Notes: a model not told the origin generated them from the sequence alone. Counted from the first letter of the stretch, positions 31,954-41,920 are shown. The stretch: 64,000 nt of DNA from DAIDKA01 sp036521075 (GCA_036521075.1 DATDIL010000147.1:1-64000); one strand, 5' to 3'. Numbers and translations are program-made.

Positions 31954-34900
31954 CTAGAAGGACAGGCGGAAGCCCGCCCGATAAGACAGTCCGAGCACGT
32001 CGAAGAAAATCGGGTTCGTGCCGCCATAGCTATTGGCAGGCCCGAAGGCGTTCTCGCCGCCGGTGAATGGCGGGGTCTTGTTCAGCAGGTTGTTCACCTG
32101 TACGAACAACTGCAGGCCCTTCAACGACGACTGGACACTGTCGACGCTGTACGTGGCATTCAAACCGAAAAGAAAGTAACTGGGCACGTAGTTAGAAGGC
32201 ATGGGATGGAAACCGTACACGGCTAGTGCAGATGGCAGAGTGCCGTTGAGCGTTTCGGTATACAGCGCTCCCTGGGCCGGCGTAACCCCAAGGTAGTCCA
32301 TCACCCCGTGGCTCACGAAGCTCATGTTGGGAGTGATGCTTATCGGTCCCTGCGCCCAGGTAATGAATAGGCTGCCGCGCCAGCGGGCCGCAGGCGTGTA
32401 ATCGTTCAGGAAGCCATTACCCGTGCCCGTCTGGCCTAGAATGCTGTACACCGGACCACCGGGGTAGGACTGGAAGTCCTGTTGGTCCATCCAGGTAGTC
32501 AGCAGCCGCGTATTGATCGAGCCGAACCTGCCGATATCCTGAAGGTAGTTCAAGGAGAAGTCGACGCCCCGCACCTCGTAGAATGCGCCGTTATAGGAAG
32601 TCGGCGCGATTTCGGCGAGGTTGTAGCAGCCCAGGGCGTAGGCCGCTTGTCCCTCGAGCCCGCCCCCGCACGGCTGACCAGCCGCAGTCATGGGGGTATC
32701 GTTGAATGTGACTCCGGCGCACTGAGCGTACTTCATGCAGTTCTGCTCAAGCAAAGTCGGGTTCGCCTGCTCAATGGCGTTGTTGATCTTGATATGGAAC
32801 CAATCCGCCGAGAACTGAAATCCGGGCGCAAAGGTTGGCGTAAGGACGATTCCCAACGTCGTGGTATCAGAGCTTTCCGGTTCCAGGTTCGGATTTCCGA
32901 GTAGGTTCCAGGTGCAAGGATCCACCGTGGTGCCGAACGGTCCACACTGGCCAAAAAGTCCGCCGGCGCCGATGACCTGGTTGTAATACAGCTCGCGCAG
33001 GTTGGGTGCCCGCTGATCCCGGGACTGGCTGGCCCGGAAGCGGATGCCCTCAATCGGTTCGTAGAGCCCGGAAGCCTTCCAGGTCAGAAAGCTGTGATTG
33101 AATACCGTCCCAGGAGGCGCATTGCTCAGCGGACAGCCATTCGTTCCCGGAGTGGTGCACACATCGACGCCGTACAGCGCGGAATTTGCGTATTGAGACT
33201 CACGGCCGGCGATATCGAAAGAGAGCAGATGCGCAAAGGGCTTATCCTTCAGAAGCGGAATGCTGGATTCCAGATACTCCTCGTTCACGCTCATGACGCC
33301 ACCAAAGGAGGAGCCGTACTGGATCTCGTAGTCATCGGCGAGGTACGCCGGCTGGCCCGGTTGATCGATATTATCGCCACGCTCCTGGCGCCATTCGTAG
33401 CCGACGGCCAGTGAGAAGGGTCCGGCGCCGACGCCGCTCCAAATGTTGCCCGTGGCGTTGAGGTTTACATCGGTCTGTTCTTCGCGCAGATCCTCCTCCA
33501 GATTTCCGAAAGCGTAACTGACGGCGTTCTGCGGCAGCGGCTGACTGCCGAAGGGATTGAGCGGCACGCAGCCTGTCGCGAGCAATGGATTGGCGTTCCC
33601 ATAACCGCCGAACGGATTCGCGACGATTGCGCCGGCGAAGCCGTCGGCCGTGACGCGACACTCGGGCCCATTGGGGGTATTCACCGAATCGAGCCCCATC
33701 AGGACGCGATAGAGGCTGAGGGTCTGTTGCACGAGCTGGTCATGCTGGGTCAGCCCGTATTCGTAGTTCGCGTCCCAGGTCCAGGAGGAATCCCAAAATT
33801 TGCCGTCAAGCCCGAAAGTAACGCGAGTCACGTTGGTGGTGAACCGGGTCAGCGAGTTGGTCTGGTCAGTCCAGTCCTTGTTCAGGTAGGCACCGTCGCC
33901 GCCCGGACCGAACTCATCCTGATTGAGCGCCGCGGCAATACTCGGCGAGCCCGCATTGACGCAGGTCGCACCGAAGACTCCGCCGGGCGCATTGACATTG
34001 GCAGTTCCCGGGCAACCATACGCGTTCTGCGGACTGAGATATTCGGCCAGACTTCCCGGGCCGCCGTTGTAATTGGTGGTCTGCTCACGTGCCAGCAGCA
34101 GGTCCGTCTTGAAGTTGACGTAATCCGTAATCGCTCCGCTGATGGCGAGCATGCCAGTGCCCCGGTTCACGGGCGCCTGCAGATTCGCATACTGGTAGAT
34201 CGGTATCCCCTGGCCACCCTGCACCGTATCGGCGAATGAGACCTGCGGGGATCCGGTGATGTACGGCTGCGTGGCCAGGCCATCCGGGGTCACCACCACC
34301 GGAGCCGGGCCGCCCGGCTGATAGCCTCCGAAGGCGCCCAGGGGGAAGAGCACCCCTGTGCCACTGTTGAAATTGGAGCGCAGGTTCGAGCCGTAGCCCA
34401 GAATGCCGGCGGATCCGCTCGCGGGAGGCGTGGATCCCGGCGGCAACTGATACTCACCCTGGTTCTGTGCGCACCAGCTGCGGACCTGTTCACAGCCGAC
34501 GGCATCGGAGGCCTCGTATTCCCCGCCGATCATGACGTGGATGCGGTTATCGAAGAGACCATGGCCATATGCGGCACCGAAGTGTCGGTCGCGCCCGTCG
34601 CTGCGACTGGTTTCGGAAAAATCACCGTCAACCTTGCCACCCTCCAGCTTGTTGTCGATGATGATGTTCTCCACGCCGGCAATGGCGCCGGAGCCGTAGG
34701 CCGCAGACGCACCGCCCGTCACCGTGTCAATACGGCTGACAAGAATCTGCGGAATCAAATTCAGGTCAAAGCTGTCTCCCTGATTACTGTTGACGACACG
34801 CTCCCCATTGATCAAGACCAACGTGCGGCTGCCAAAATACGGGTTGAGACCGCGCAGATCCGGAATGTACGAACCGGTAAAGAAATTAGCGTTGCCCGTG

Positions 34901-35196
34901 TTGGCGGGCGTGAAGGTCGACACGTTCGCCGGCGTCAACGCCAAGGCCTGGCCCACGTTCACCAGGCCCGCGTTCTGCATGGTGGAGGCATCGATCACCG
35001 TTGTCGGTGTTGAAGCAGTGAAATCAGTGTTGCGCTTGATGCGGGTGCCGGTAACGGTGACTTCCTGAAGCGGCTGCGCAGCTGCCGCGGGGGCACTGCT
35101 TGCCGGCGCCTCTTGGGCAAGAGCGTCGGCGGAACAGATGACCGAGGCGCCGACGGCGCACAGGGTGGCGGCGATGGCGCGTTTGATTGAGATCAT
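31954..35196 (-). CDS. TonB-dependent outer-membrane receptor
   Basis: The 1080-residue protein starts at ATG 35196 (GGGGAG five bases before). It has a signal peptide (about residues 1-28, MISIKRAIAATLCAVGASV), a TonB-box-like QEVTVTGTRI, a plug domain (NTDFTASTP to about residue 190, with DLRGLNPYFGSRTLVLINGERVV and TVTGGASAAYGSGAIAGVENII) and a 22-strand barrel ending RAGFRLSF with the C-terminal Phe. Length is above the usual 700-900, as in carbohydrate or plant-polymer receptors. It shares long segments with the receptor at 36592-39714, so the two are paralogues. Substrate unknown. Confidence 0.85.
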   Translation of the reverse strand: MISIKRAIAATLCAVGASVICSADALAQEAPASSAPAAAAQPLQEVTVTGTRIKRNTDFTASTPTTVIDASTMQNAGLVNVGQALALTPANVSTFTPANTGNANFFTGSYIPDLRGLNPYFGSRTLVLINGERVVNSNQGDSFDLNLIPQILVSRIDTVTGGASAAYGSGAIAGVENIIIDNKLEGGKVDGDFSETSRSDGRDRHFGAAYGHGLFDNRIHVMIGGEYEASDAVGCEQVRSWCAQNQGEYQLPPGSTPPASGSAGILGYGSNLRSNFNSGTGVLFPLGAFGGYQPGGPAPVVVTPDGLATQPYITGSPQVSFADTVQGGQGIPIYQYANLQAPVNRGTGMLAISGAITDYVNFKTDLLLAREQTTNYNGGPGSLAEYLSPQNAYGCPGTANVNAPGGVFGATCVNAGSPSIAAALNQDEFGPGGDGAYLNKDWTDQTNSLTRFTTNVTRVTFGLDGKFWDSSWTWDANYEYGLTQHDQLVQQTLSLYRVLMGLDSVNTPNGPECRVTADGFAGAIVANPFGGYGNANPLLATGCVPLNPFGSQPLPQNAVSYAFGNLEEDLREEQTDVNLNATGNIWSGVGAGPFSLAVGYEWRQERGDNIDQPGQPAYLADDYEIQYGSSFGGVMSVNEEYLESSIPLLKDKPFAHLLSFDIAGRESQYANSALYGVDVCTTPGTNGCPLSNAPPGTVFNHSFLTWKASGLYEPIEGIRFRASQSRDQRAPNLRELYYNQVIGAGGLFGQCGPFGTTVDPCTWNLLGNPNLEPESSDTTTLGIVLTPTFAPGFQFSADWFHIKINNAIEQANPTLLEQNCMKYAQCAGVTFNDTPMTAAGQPCGGGLEGQAAYALGCYNLAEIAPTSYNGAFYEVRGVDFSLNYLQDIGRFGSINTRLLTTWMDQQDFQSYPGGPVYSILGQTGTGNGFLNDYTPAARWRGSLFITWAQGPISITPNMSFVSHGVMDYLGVTPAQGALYTETLNGTLPSALAVYGFHPMPSNYVPSYFLFGLNATYSVDSVQSSLKGLQLFVQVNNLLNKTPPFTGGENAFGPANSYGGTNPIFFDVLGLSYRAGFRLSF

Positions 35197-35835
35197 CGAG
35201 ACTCCCCGTATAGCGATTGAAGAGAAAGGCTGGCTACAGCCAGGCAGCAGGAGCGATGTTACGCACCGTGTCCGTTGCCGAACCGGTGGCCGGCGCAAAG
35301 CAAGAGGCATTCGCGAGTCGAGCGCTGTGCATCCGAATCGGCATGACTTGGTCGCCCCGTGATGTGTTGTGCGGGAGCCATACACCTGGCTCTGGCCCGC
35401 ATTCAATAAGACGCTAATCTAATTCGCCTATTCCGCCGTTTCAATTGTTTCGTTGCATTTTCGTCCTATATTTTTTGCGCGAGAACGAGATCAGCTTGGA
35501 CTGATCAATATTCTTTGACCACACTGCGCAAGCGGCAATGGTCTGAATCAATCAGTATTATTTCCCGGCACATTCAGTCTTATCGGCAGGAATCCTTCGC
35601 ATTCTGCAACAGCGCACGCCGGGCTACGGCTATGCCGTGTCGGACTATTCTGTCGCGGAAATCTCAATATTACCTATCGCTGTGCGTCTCCTGCCCGACA
35701 GCGGCGGGATGGTAGGTGCTGTAAGGTTGCGGTCATGTGGCAGCGTGCTTGGGCCTGGCTGTTCACTTGATATTTTCCTGCTGCCCGGATCCCAACAACA
35801 CTTGGCAAACGCCAGTGACATCATCAGGAGTCTCC
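35197..35835. other. A/T-rich divergent promoter region
   Basis: The segment 35410-35600 is clearly richer in A/T than its surroundings and separates the divergent receptor and RcnB genes. An inverted repeat GATCAG/CTGATC (35489-35506, 6-base gap) lies within it. No protein frame is credible. It is where promoters for both genes are expected. Confidence 0.4.
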
Positions 35836-36141
35836 ATGAGAGCACCTTTAATCGCTTCGCTCGTACTCGCAATGGCCGTGGTTGCGGCCAACACCCAAGC
35901 GTTCGCGGACGAACACGACCACGATAGTCACCAATACGTCCATCACGGGGAGTGGAAGAAGGGCGCAAAAATGCGTGACGAAGATTGGAAGCGCGGGGAG
36001 CGGGTGGATTATCGCCAGCATCACCTCCGAGCGCCGCCGCGGGGGTACGAATGGCGGGAGGTGGATGGCAACTACGTTCTCGCAGCCGTGGCCACCGGCG
36101 TGATCGCATCGGTGATAGCCGCCTCGATCGCTGCGCACTGA
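35836..36141 (+). CDS. RcnB-family periplasmic protein
   Basis: The 101-residue product starts at ATG 35836 (GGAG six bases before). It has a signal peptide (MRAPLIASLVLAMAVVAANTQAFA), a His/Asp-rich stretch DEHDHDSHQYVHHGEW and the RcnB pattern GERVDYRQHHLRAPPRGYEWREVDGNYVLAAVATGVIASVI. RcnB proteins modulate nickel and cobalt export in E. coli; close relatives are present in many proteobacteria without known function. The His-rich start could bind metal. Confidence 0.8.
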   Translation: MRAPLIASLVLAMAVVAANTQAFADEHDHDSHQYVHHGEWKKGAKMRDEDWKRGERVDYRQHHLRAPPRGYEWREVDGNYVLAAVATGVIASVIAASIAAH

Positions 36142-36246
36142 GGCGCAGACGCCGAGATGCTGTGGCGCTGCCGTTGACTTAGCCGGTACTGGATTGGGCA
36201 CGTAGGGCAGCGCCATGGCGATCGAGGCTAGGGCTGAACGGGTAAT

Positions 36247-36527
36247 GTGCGCTTGCAGGGCGCCAATCGGCTGAAATTCACCCCTGATGGCAAACATGTA
36301 CTGATTTCGGCGCTCGGACGGTTCAGGAGTGCGCAGCCGGATCACGCCAACCTCGTGGTCATCGATGTCGGTTCTCACAAAACGGTCCGATCGTTGGATC
36401 TGGGCGGGGGAGCGGCCGCGGCAAGCTGGCCGTAATTGATCTGCGCACGTTCGCCCTCAGCGGGCAGATCTTCCCCATGGGCCAACCGGATGGCCTGGCC
36501 TGGGTCCATGCCGCCCGCAAGAACTGA
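36247..36527 (+). pseudogene. Remnant of a YVTN-type beta-propeller protein
   Basis: Two frames joined by a shift near 36410 give beta-propeller repeats. The first reads NRLKFTPDGKHVLISALG then NLVVIDVGSHKTVRSLDLGGG; the second reads GKLAVIDLRTFALSGQIFPMGQPDGLAWVHAARKN and ends at a TGA at 36525. The alternating LVVID and TGxxPDGLAW phrases are those of YVTN/YncE-type repeats. No signal peptide or further repeats are found, so only the end of the gene survives. Confidence 0.65.
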
Positions 36528-36538
36528 CGCCCGGCAAA

Positions 36539-36571
36539 GGCCTGCACGAAGCGCGTGATTGCGTGCAGGCC
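36539..36571. terminator. Hairpin between the propeller remnant and a TonB receptor
   Basis: GGCCTGCACG and CGTGCAGGCC pair perfectly over 10 bases with a 13-base loop. It lies 21 bases past the receptor stop at 36592, on the other side of the pseudogene end. It may serve transcripts in either direction. Confidence 0.45.
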
Positions 36572-36591
36572 AATTGTCCGTAAAGCACTTG

Positions 36592-39500
36592 TCAGAATTT
36601 GGCGCGGAAGCCGACTTTCCAGGTCATGCCGTAGGTGTCGAAGTACACCGGGTTGGTCGGATAGCCGTTACCCCCGGGCGCGACCGGCGGGCTCTTATTA
36701 AGCAGATTGTCCAGCGATGCAAACACCGTGAAGTGGGACCCTATGTCGTAGGACCCCGACAGGTTCAGGTAGGTGGCAGAGGCGACCGAGTTGTTGTTGA
36801 TGCTGTTCGCGTTGGTCGATGAATAGCCTGGTTCACCCGGTGCGATCGGTACCCCTCCGACACCGGTAACGCTCTCGAACGTGCCCGGCCCGATCCACCT
36901 GACCTGCAGCGTCCCCGCGAATGGCCCATTGGCATAGGTCGCGAAGAAATTGGACTGCCAGCGCGGTGAGGTGTTGAATCCGCCGAACGCCCCGGTCGGA
37001 CCGGACTGACCTGCGTAATTCACCGGCGTGGCACCGAGTCCGGCGTCGATGGTCATGTTGTAAAGCAGCGAAGTCAGGAGCCGGAAATTGAGGTTGCCGT
37101 TCAGGTGGCTGTTGAGCTCGGGCAGCGGCAGCGCGTAGCTGGTCTCGAAGTCCACGCCCCGTGTCTCGTAATCACCCAGGTTTACGGCCGTGTTGTTGAT
37201 GGTCGTGATCGTACTGAAATCATCGGGCGTGCCGAAGGTAATGCGATCGCAGAACGCCTGGTTGCCTGAGTGGCACAGGTTCACGATGTTCTGTACACCC
37301 AGGCCAAACGGCGGACCCGTAATCGGATCATGAAGATCGATCCGGTACCAGTCTGCGGAGAACTGGAGGCGCTCCAGGGGACCGGACTTTGGTGCAATTA
37401 CGAATCCGACTGTCGTGGTATCGCCTTTTTCCGGCTCGAGATTGATGTTGCCGCCGGTGAGGGCCGTAACGATCTGACTTTGATTGTTGACAGGATTGAC
37501 GAAGGAGCCGAAGGCCCCGCCGGCCGTCACGGCGTAGGACTCGTACAGCTCGCGGAAGCCTGCCGCGCGGACATCGAGCGAACGCGTGCCGCGCAGGCGC
37601 AACCAGTCGGTCAAATCCCAGATTGCGCTGAGCTTCCAGCTGTCGATGTCATGGGTTCTTTCCTGACCATCGGTTGCGGAGCTGGCGGTGAGATCCTCGT
37701 TCTCGTTCCGGGTCTCGCGGATCGCACCGTCGAACTCCAGGTACTTGGCGAGCGGCAGGTCCTTGAGCACCGGAATGTCCACCTCTCCGTAGCCTTCCAC
37801 CACGGAGATCAATCCGGAGTAGTCCAGACCGTAGCTCAGAAAGTACGCATCATAAAAGGACCCTTGATCTGCCAGGTCGTGGGACACCTCGGCGGAATCC
37901 CGGCGCCCTTCCAGACCGAATGAGGCCTTCACCGGTCCGGCACCGAAACCGCTGAACAGGTCGCCGCCAACGTTGCCCGACACCACTTCCTCCGTGAGCG
38001 TGGAGTACTCCTGCAGTGTGCGCAAGGCATACGCCAAAGCCGCCGGACTGGCATTGTTGGCACCGAACAGGTTCAGTGGCACGCAGCCGGCAGCCGCCGG
38101 GTTGAAATTGGGTCCGGGTAGCGTCGCCGCGCAAACGATCTGGCCCGTGGCTGGATTCGTGACGGCATTCACCGCGAATGCCAGAAAGGTGTTGACGGTG
38201 CTGTTGTACAGGTGCTGGTTGTTCTGGTTGACGCCGTACTCGAAGTACGTATCCCAGGTCCAGTTCGAGGCTAGCGCGCCCTTCAGCCCGCCCGTGATGC
38301 GCACGGTGTCGTTGTTGGTGGCGTTGCGGGCCGGATCGATGCCGTCAATGTCGTAGCCCAGGAGCGCTCCGCCGGCCGGCAGTGCGTTCGCTCCGCCGGG
38401 CTGGAATTGGGTGGGCAGATAGGCGTTATTGGGCGCGATGACAGCCCCGGGAATTAGGGGCACAAAGACGCCATTGGCCACCTCGAGGGATTGGGCACCG
38501 AATGCGCCGTTGGCAACGGGGTTGATCGCCTCACTGCGCGCGTAGGAGAACTGCAGAAAGGCGTTCACGCTATCGTTGACTTTGAAATCGATGTCCGCCA
38601 GACCCGTATAGCGCTTGACCGCCGGCCGCAGCGTAGTGGCGTCATAGGCGCCCACACCCGTGGCTCCGGCGGCCTGACTGTCCCCAAAGGCGCCTGCCCC
38701 ATCGGGGAAATTGCCGGGATTGAAGGGCGTGGCGGCGCTGCCTGCGGAATTGAAAATATACTGCGGCCCGGTCGGGATGCAGACGCCAGGAGCGGGTACA
38801 TTGCACGGTGTCAGGACACCGGTCCGGCTTTGGTTGGCGATCGTTCCATTGGGTCCGATGATGTAATGCGGCAGCCCATTCGGCGCAATCGCAGGGCCCG
38901 GGCCCGCCGGAGCGCCGGCATACAAACTGTTGGTGAACAGCGCTTCCTGGGACTGGCACCAGGGGCGCACTTCCGAGCAGATGCCGATGGCATCGGAATT
39001 CTGGTACTCCCCGCCAACGATGAAATGCGCGCGGCCATCAGCCAGGTCACTGCCATAACCAACGGAGAAGTGCGATGTCCCGCCATCCCCGTACTTGGTT
39101 TCGCCATAGTCGGCCTGGCCCTTGAAGCCATCGAGTTTTTTGTCGAGGATGATGTTGACCACGCCGGCAACGGCGTCAGACCCGTAAATGGCGGACGCGC
39201 CACCTGTCACCACCTCAGTCCTCGCGACCAGCATCGACGGGATGAGCGTCACGTCCACGCCACCGCCTGTGGCCTGCGGCACCACGCGCTCGGTGTCAAT
39301 CAGGGTCAGGGTGCGCGTGCCGAAAAAGGGATTCAGGCCACGCAGGTTCGCGAGCTGCGCCCCCACGTTGAAATTACCCAAACCGACGTTGGCGGCGGAG
39401 AAGAAGTTGGAATTCTGCGGCAGCTCGGCCAGCACATCACCCACGTTGACGAGGCCGAGATTCTGAATGTCCTTGGCGTCCAGCACCGTGACGGGATTGG

Positions 39501-39714
39501 GCGTCGTAAAGGTCGAGCGCGCGAGGCGCGAACCGGTGACCACAACTTCCTGAAGGGCCGTGTCCTTCGAAGTGTCTTTTGGCGGCTCCGGTGCATCCTG
39601 TGCAGATGCGATCCGCGGGATGCTCAGCATCACCGCCAGGGCCGCAATCCGCACGGACCCCAGCAGCATCCCCGTCAGACCCAAACCACGAATTCCGGAC
39701 CAATGAATAGTCAT
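36592..39714 (-). CDS. TonB-dependent outer-membrane receptor
   Basis: The 1040-residue protein has a signal peptide (about residues 1-38, ending RIASAQ), a TonB-box-like QEVVVTGSRL, a plug domain (NLRGLNPFFGTRTLTLIDTERVV, EVVTGGASAIYGSDAVAGVVNIIL) and a large beta-barrel ending WKVGFRAKF. GGGGGGTACC precedes the ATG. It shares plug and barrel blocks and a Cys pair in an extracellular loop (CSEVRPWC versus CEQVRSWC) with the first receptor. Transport of a large nutrient across the outer membrane powered by TonB is the family role. Confidence 0.85.
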   Translation of the reverse strand: MTIHWSGIRGLGLTGMLLGSVRIAALAVMLSIPRIASAQDAPEPPKDTSKDTALQEVVVTGSRLARSTFTTPNPVTVLDAKDIQNLGLVNVGDVLAELPQNSNFFSAANVGLGNFNVGAQLANLRGLNPFFGTRTLTLIDTERVVPQATGGGVDVTLIPSMLVARTEVVTGGASAIYGSDAVAGVVNIILDKKLDGFKGQADYGETKYGDGGTSHFSVGYGSDLADGRAHFIVGGEYQNSDAIGICSEVRPWCQSQEALFTNSLYAGAPAGPGPAIAPNGLPHYIIGPNGTIANQSRTGVLTPCNVPAPGVCIPTGPQYIFNSAGSAATPFNPGNFPDGAGAFGDSQAAGATGVGAYDATTLRPAVKRYTGLADIDFKVNDSVNAFLQFSYARSEAINPVANGAFGAQSLEVANGVFVPLIPGAVIAPNNAYLPTQFQPGGANALPAGGALLGYDIDGIDPARNATNNDTVRITGGLKGALASNWTWDTYFEYGVNQNNQHLYNSTVNTFLAFAVNAVTNPATGQIVCAATLPGPNFNPAAAGCVPLNLFGANNASPAALAYALRTLQEYSTLTEEVVSGNVGGDLFSGFGAGPVKASFGLEGRRDSAEVSHDLADQGSFYDAYFLSYGLDYSGLISVVEGYGEVDIPVLKDLPLAKYLEFDGAIRETRNENEDLTASSATDGQERTHDIDSWKLSAIWDLTDWLRLRGTRSLDVRAAGFRELYESYAVTAGGAFGSFVNPVNNQSQIVTALTGGNINLEPEKGDTTTVGFVIAPKSGPLERLQFSADWYRIDLHDPITGPPFGLGVQNIVNLCHSGNQAFCDRITFGTPDDFSTITTINNTAVNLGDYETRGVDFETSYALPLPELNSHLNGNLNFRLLTSLLYNMTIDAGLGATPVNYAGQSGPTGAFGGFNTSPRWQSNFFATYANGPFAGTLQVRWIGPGTFESVTGVGGVPIAPGEPGYSSTNANSINNNSVASATYLNLSGSYDIGSHFTVFASLDNLLNKSPPVAPGGNGYPTNPVYFDTYGMTWKVGFRAKF

Positions 39715-40398
39715 GGTACCCCCCCAGTATTCTTGTAGTCAGTCGAATCGGACCTGCCAACCAGAATAGTCGCAGTCTCCCGAATTTCGCAAGGGCGGCA
39801 ATGACATGACTGATGCCCCGAAGCTGGTGGACGCTGGCAAGTGCCGCTCAGCCACGTTGACAACGCAACGAATATGCGGGAACCGTAGACTCGTGCCCCC
39901 GATGACCAAGGTGTGGACATACAGGTGGATTGCATTGCCGCACTGCCGCATTCCCGAAGCAACCTGCCGCCCAGCGGCCAACTCTCGAAGGCTTCGATCC
40001 GGTGCGGCGCAGCCCGGACACTCGCCAGGACGGCGGGGAACGAAGTCAGCCTTGAGCGACCCTTCTTCGAACTATCACTTCATTTGCTGCAACTATTTCT
40101 GTTTGAGACAGGGAAGATCTTGAAAATACTAATGGCGCACAAAGTCGCCTTGAGTATTTGTGCGCTACCACCCGCTTTATGCAATACCGCTCGGCCAAAC
40201 TGCCTGCAACACGGCAAGTCGATCGACGCTGACGTTCGTTCGACGAGGCCAACCGGTCTTGATCATTTCGCTTTCAAATGAACGTTGAGACTTGAATCAC
40301 ACATTGTCGGGCGCCGGGTGCGTGCTCAAGTGGTCGGTGATTCAGCCGATACGGATTATGGTCACACCGCAGGCTAGTTTCTTATCTTGGAGGATGGC
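39715..40398. other. Intergenic region upstream of the fimbrial operon
   Basis: About 680 bases without a credible gene separate the divergent receptor and pilin genes. Open frames here lack ribosome binding sites and family resemblance. The fimbrial promoter should be near 40280-40390; no clear -35/-10 pair was found by eye. Confidence 0.4.
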
Positions 40399-41013
40399 AT
40401 GGATATTCGGATCAAGCGAGCAATGGCGGCTGCCGGCATTGCGACAGCCCTGGCGCTGCCGCTGTCGAGTCAGGCTTCGGATGGAACAATCATCTTTACA
40501 GGCGCCGTGACGGCAAATACCTGTACGGTCAGTGTCAATGCAAGCGGTGCCAACGCAACAGTGGCGTTGCCCACCGTGAGCACGGTAGCCCTGGACAACA
40601 CGTTGGCGAAAACCACGGCGGCCGGAACCTTCTTCAAGATGGCCGTAAGTGCCTGCACGGCGACGCCACTCAATGACTATGGCGCTGCTCACGCTCCCAC
40701 CACGGTGGAAATCTATTTCGAAGCAGGCCCGAATGTCGACGAGGTGACCGGTGGCCTCGTCAACACCGTAACAGGCAGCAATGTCGAGGTGAACCTCTAC
40801 AATGCGTCGGCAGCCGCCATCGTTGGCTCCCAGATCCTGCCGGGCGTGCAAGGCTCGCCAGGGCATCAGCCTTTGGCTCAGCTCATGGCCACTCCCGGTA
40901 CGCAGTGGTTCTATGCCGGATATTCGACGGCAGGCACCAATGGTCTCGCGGGCGCTGCCGCAACCGCCGGTGCTGTGAGCACATCGGTCACCTACTCCCT
41001 GATCTACCAGTAA
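40399..41013 (+). CDS. Type 1-like fimbrial major subunit
   Basis: The 204-residue product starts at ATG 40399 (GGAGGATGGC before it) with a signal peptide (MDIRIKRAMAAAGIATALALPLSSQAS). The mature part has a Gly-Thr-Ile-Ile start, SANTCTVSVN-like NTCTVSVNASG, a second Cys in VSACTA, and a C-terminal beta-strand SVTYSLIYQ. The two cysteines and terminal strand fit chaperone-usher pilins, which polymerise by donor-strand exchange. It is the first of four fimbrial genes. Confidence 0.8.
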   Translation: MDIRIKRAMAAAGIATALALPLSSQASDGTIIFTGAVTANTCTVSVNASGANATVALPTVSTVALDNTLAKTTAAGTFFKMAVSACTATPLNDYGAAHAPTTVEIYFEAGPNVDEVTGGLVNTVTGSNVEVNLYNASAAAIVGSQILPGVQGSPGHQPLAQLMATPGTQWFYAGYSTAGTNGLAGAAATAGAVSTSVTYSLIYQ

Positions 41014-41072
41014 GAGATATTGAGACGGTCAGATGGCCGGTGTGTACCAGAACGCCTTCATGATCAAACCAA

Positions 41073-41101
41073 GATGCAGCCGCCGCCACGGCGGCTGCAT
41101 C
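41073..41101 (+). terminator. Intra-operon hairpin between pilin and chaperone genes
   Basis: GATGCAGCCGCC and GGCGGCTGCATC pair perfectly over 12 bases around a GCCAC loop, 60 bases past the pilin stop. No T-run follows. Such a hairpin after the pilin gene may stabilise the upstream message or attenuate downstream expression, explaining the excess of pilin over usher. Confidence 0.6.
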
Positions 41102-41143
41102 GCGCCTTTGATCTGAAGAATTGCGACTTGGAACCATCTGGCC

Positions 41144-41905
41144 ATGTTTGGATTTCGCACAGCACCGGCCATTGCCGCGGCGCTTATTGCCATAACATCG
41201 CTCACCGCATTGCCACAGGCTGCAGCGGGAGTCGTCGTCAACGGCACGCGCGTGGTATATCCAGCGGCCAGACGCGAGGTGACCATCAGCCTCCAAAACG
41301 CCGGTCAGACCCCCTCACTGGTACAGGCGTGGCTTGATTCGGGGGATATACATTCAAAGCCGGGTGAATCAAAGGTTCCGTTCGTACTGACTCCGCCGTT
41401 GTTCAGGCTCGATCCCACCAAGGTGCAGAGCTTGAGGCTGGTCTACACCCACGATCCGCTGCCCCAGGACCGTGAGTCGCTGTTTTGGCTCAACGTCCTG
41501 GACATACCGCCCCGCGCCGCCGCCAACCCGGATCTGCCCAATCAGCTTGACCTCGCCTTCAAGCATCGTATGAAGGTGTTCTTCCGGCCACCGGGTCTTA
41601 CGGGCTCGGCCGCGGATGCGCCGGCACGGATGACATGGAAGCTGTTATCAAAGGACGGCAGGCTCACCGGCATCCAGGCGAGCAACCCAACGGCCTACCA
41701 TGTCTCGCTGACCCAGCTCACCGCGACCGTGGCTGGCCAGCCAGTCACCATTAAGGCGGATATGGTCGACCCCTTCGCCAGCCGCAGCTTCAATCTGCCA
41801 GATCCGGCCAGCGCAGCCAATGGCGCCGTGACGATCGAGTACTGGTTCGTCAACGACTACGGCGGCAACGTATCCGGCACTGCATCCGCGTCGGCGGCGC
41901 CCTGA
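41144..41905 (+). CDS. PapD/FimC-type periplasmic chaperone
   Basis: The 253-residue product has a signal peptide (residues 1-28, TAPAIAAALIAITSLTALPQAAA). Two immunoglobulin-like domains follow: GVVVNGTRVVYPAARREVTISLQN (G1-type strand with Arg and Lys sites) and LFRLDPTKVQSLRLVYT, with the hallmark ESLFWLNVLDIPPR. The C-terminal domain has PTAYHVSLTQLTATV and a final GAVTIEYWFVNDYGG. It binds and caps pilins in the periplasm. The gene follows the pilin and precedes the usher. Confidence 0.85.
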   Translation: MFGFRTAPAIAAALIAITSLTALPQAAAGVVVNGTRVVYPAARREVTISLQNAGQTPSLVQAWLDSGDIHSKPGESKVPFVLTPPLFRLDPTKVQSLRLVYTHDPLPQDRESLFWLNVLDIPPRAAANPDLPNQLDLAFKHRMKVFFRPPGLTGSAADAPARMTWKLLSKDGRLTGIQASNPTAYHVSLTQLTATVAGQPVTIKADMVDPFASRSFNLPDPASAANGAVTIEYWFVNDYGGNVSGTASASAAP

Positions 41906-41920
41906 TCCGAATGATGCCCC

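Noticed and set aside
38491..39738. Long plus-strand open frame (415 codons) inside the second TonB receptor
   Set aside because: It is antisense to a clear receptor gene with normal motifs. High-GC codon use leaves such frames open. The product has no family resemblance and no ribosome binding site.
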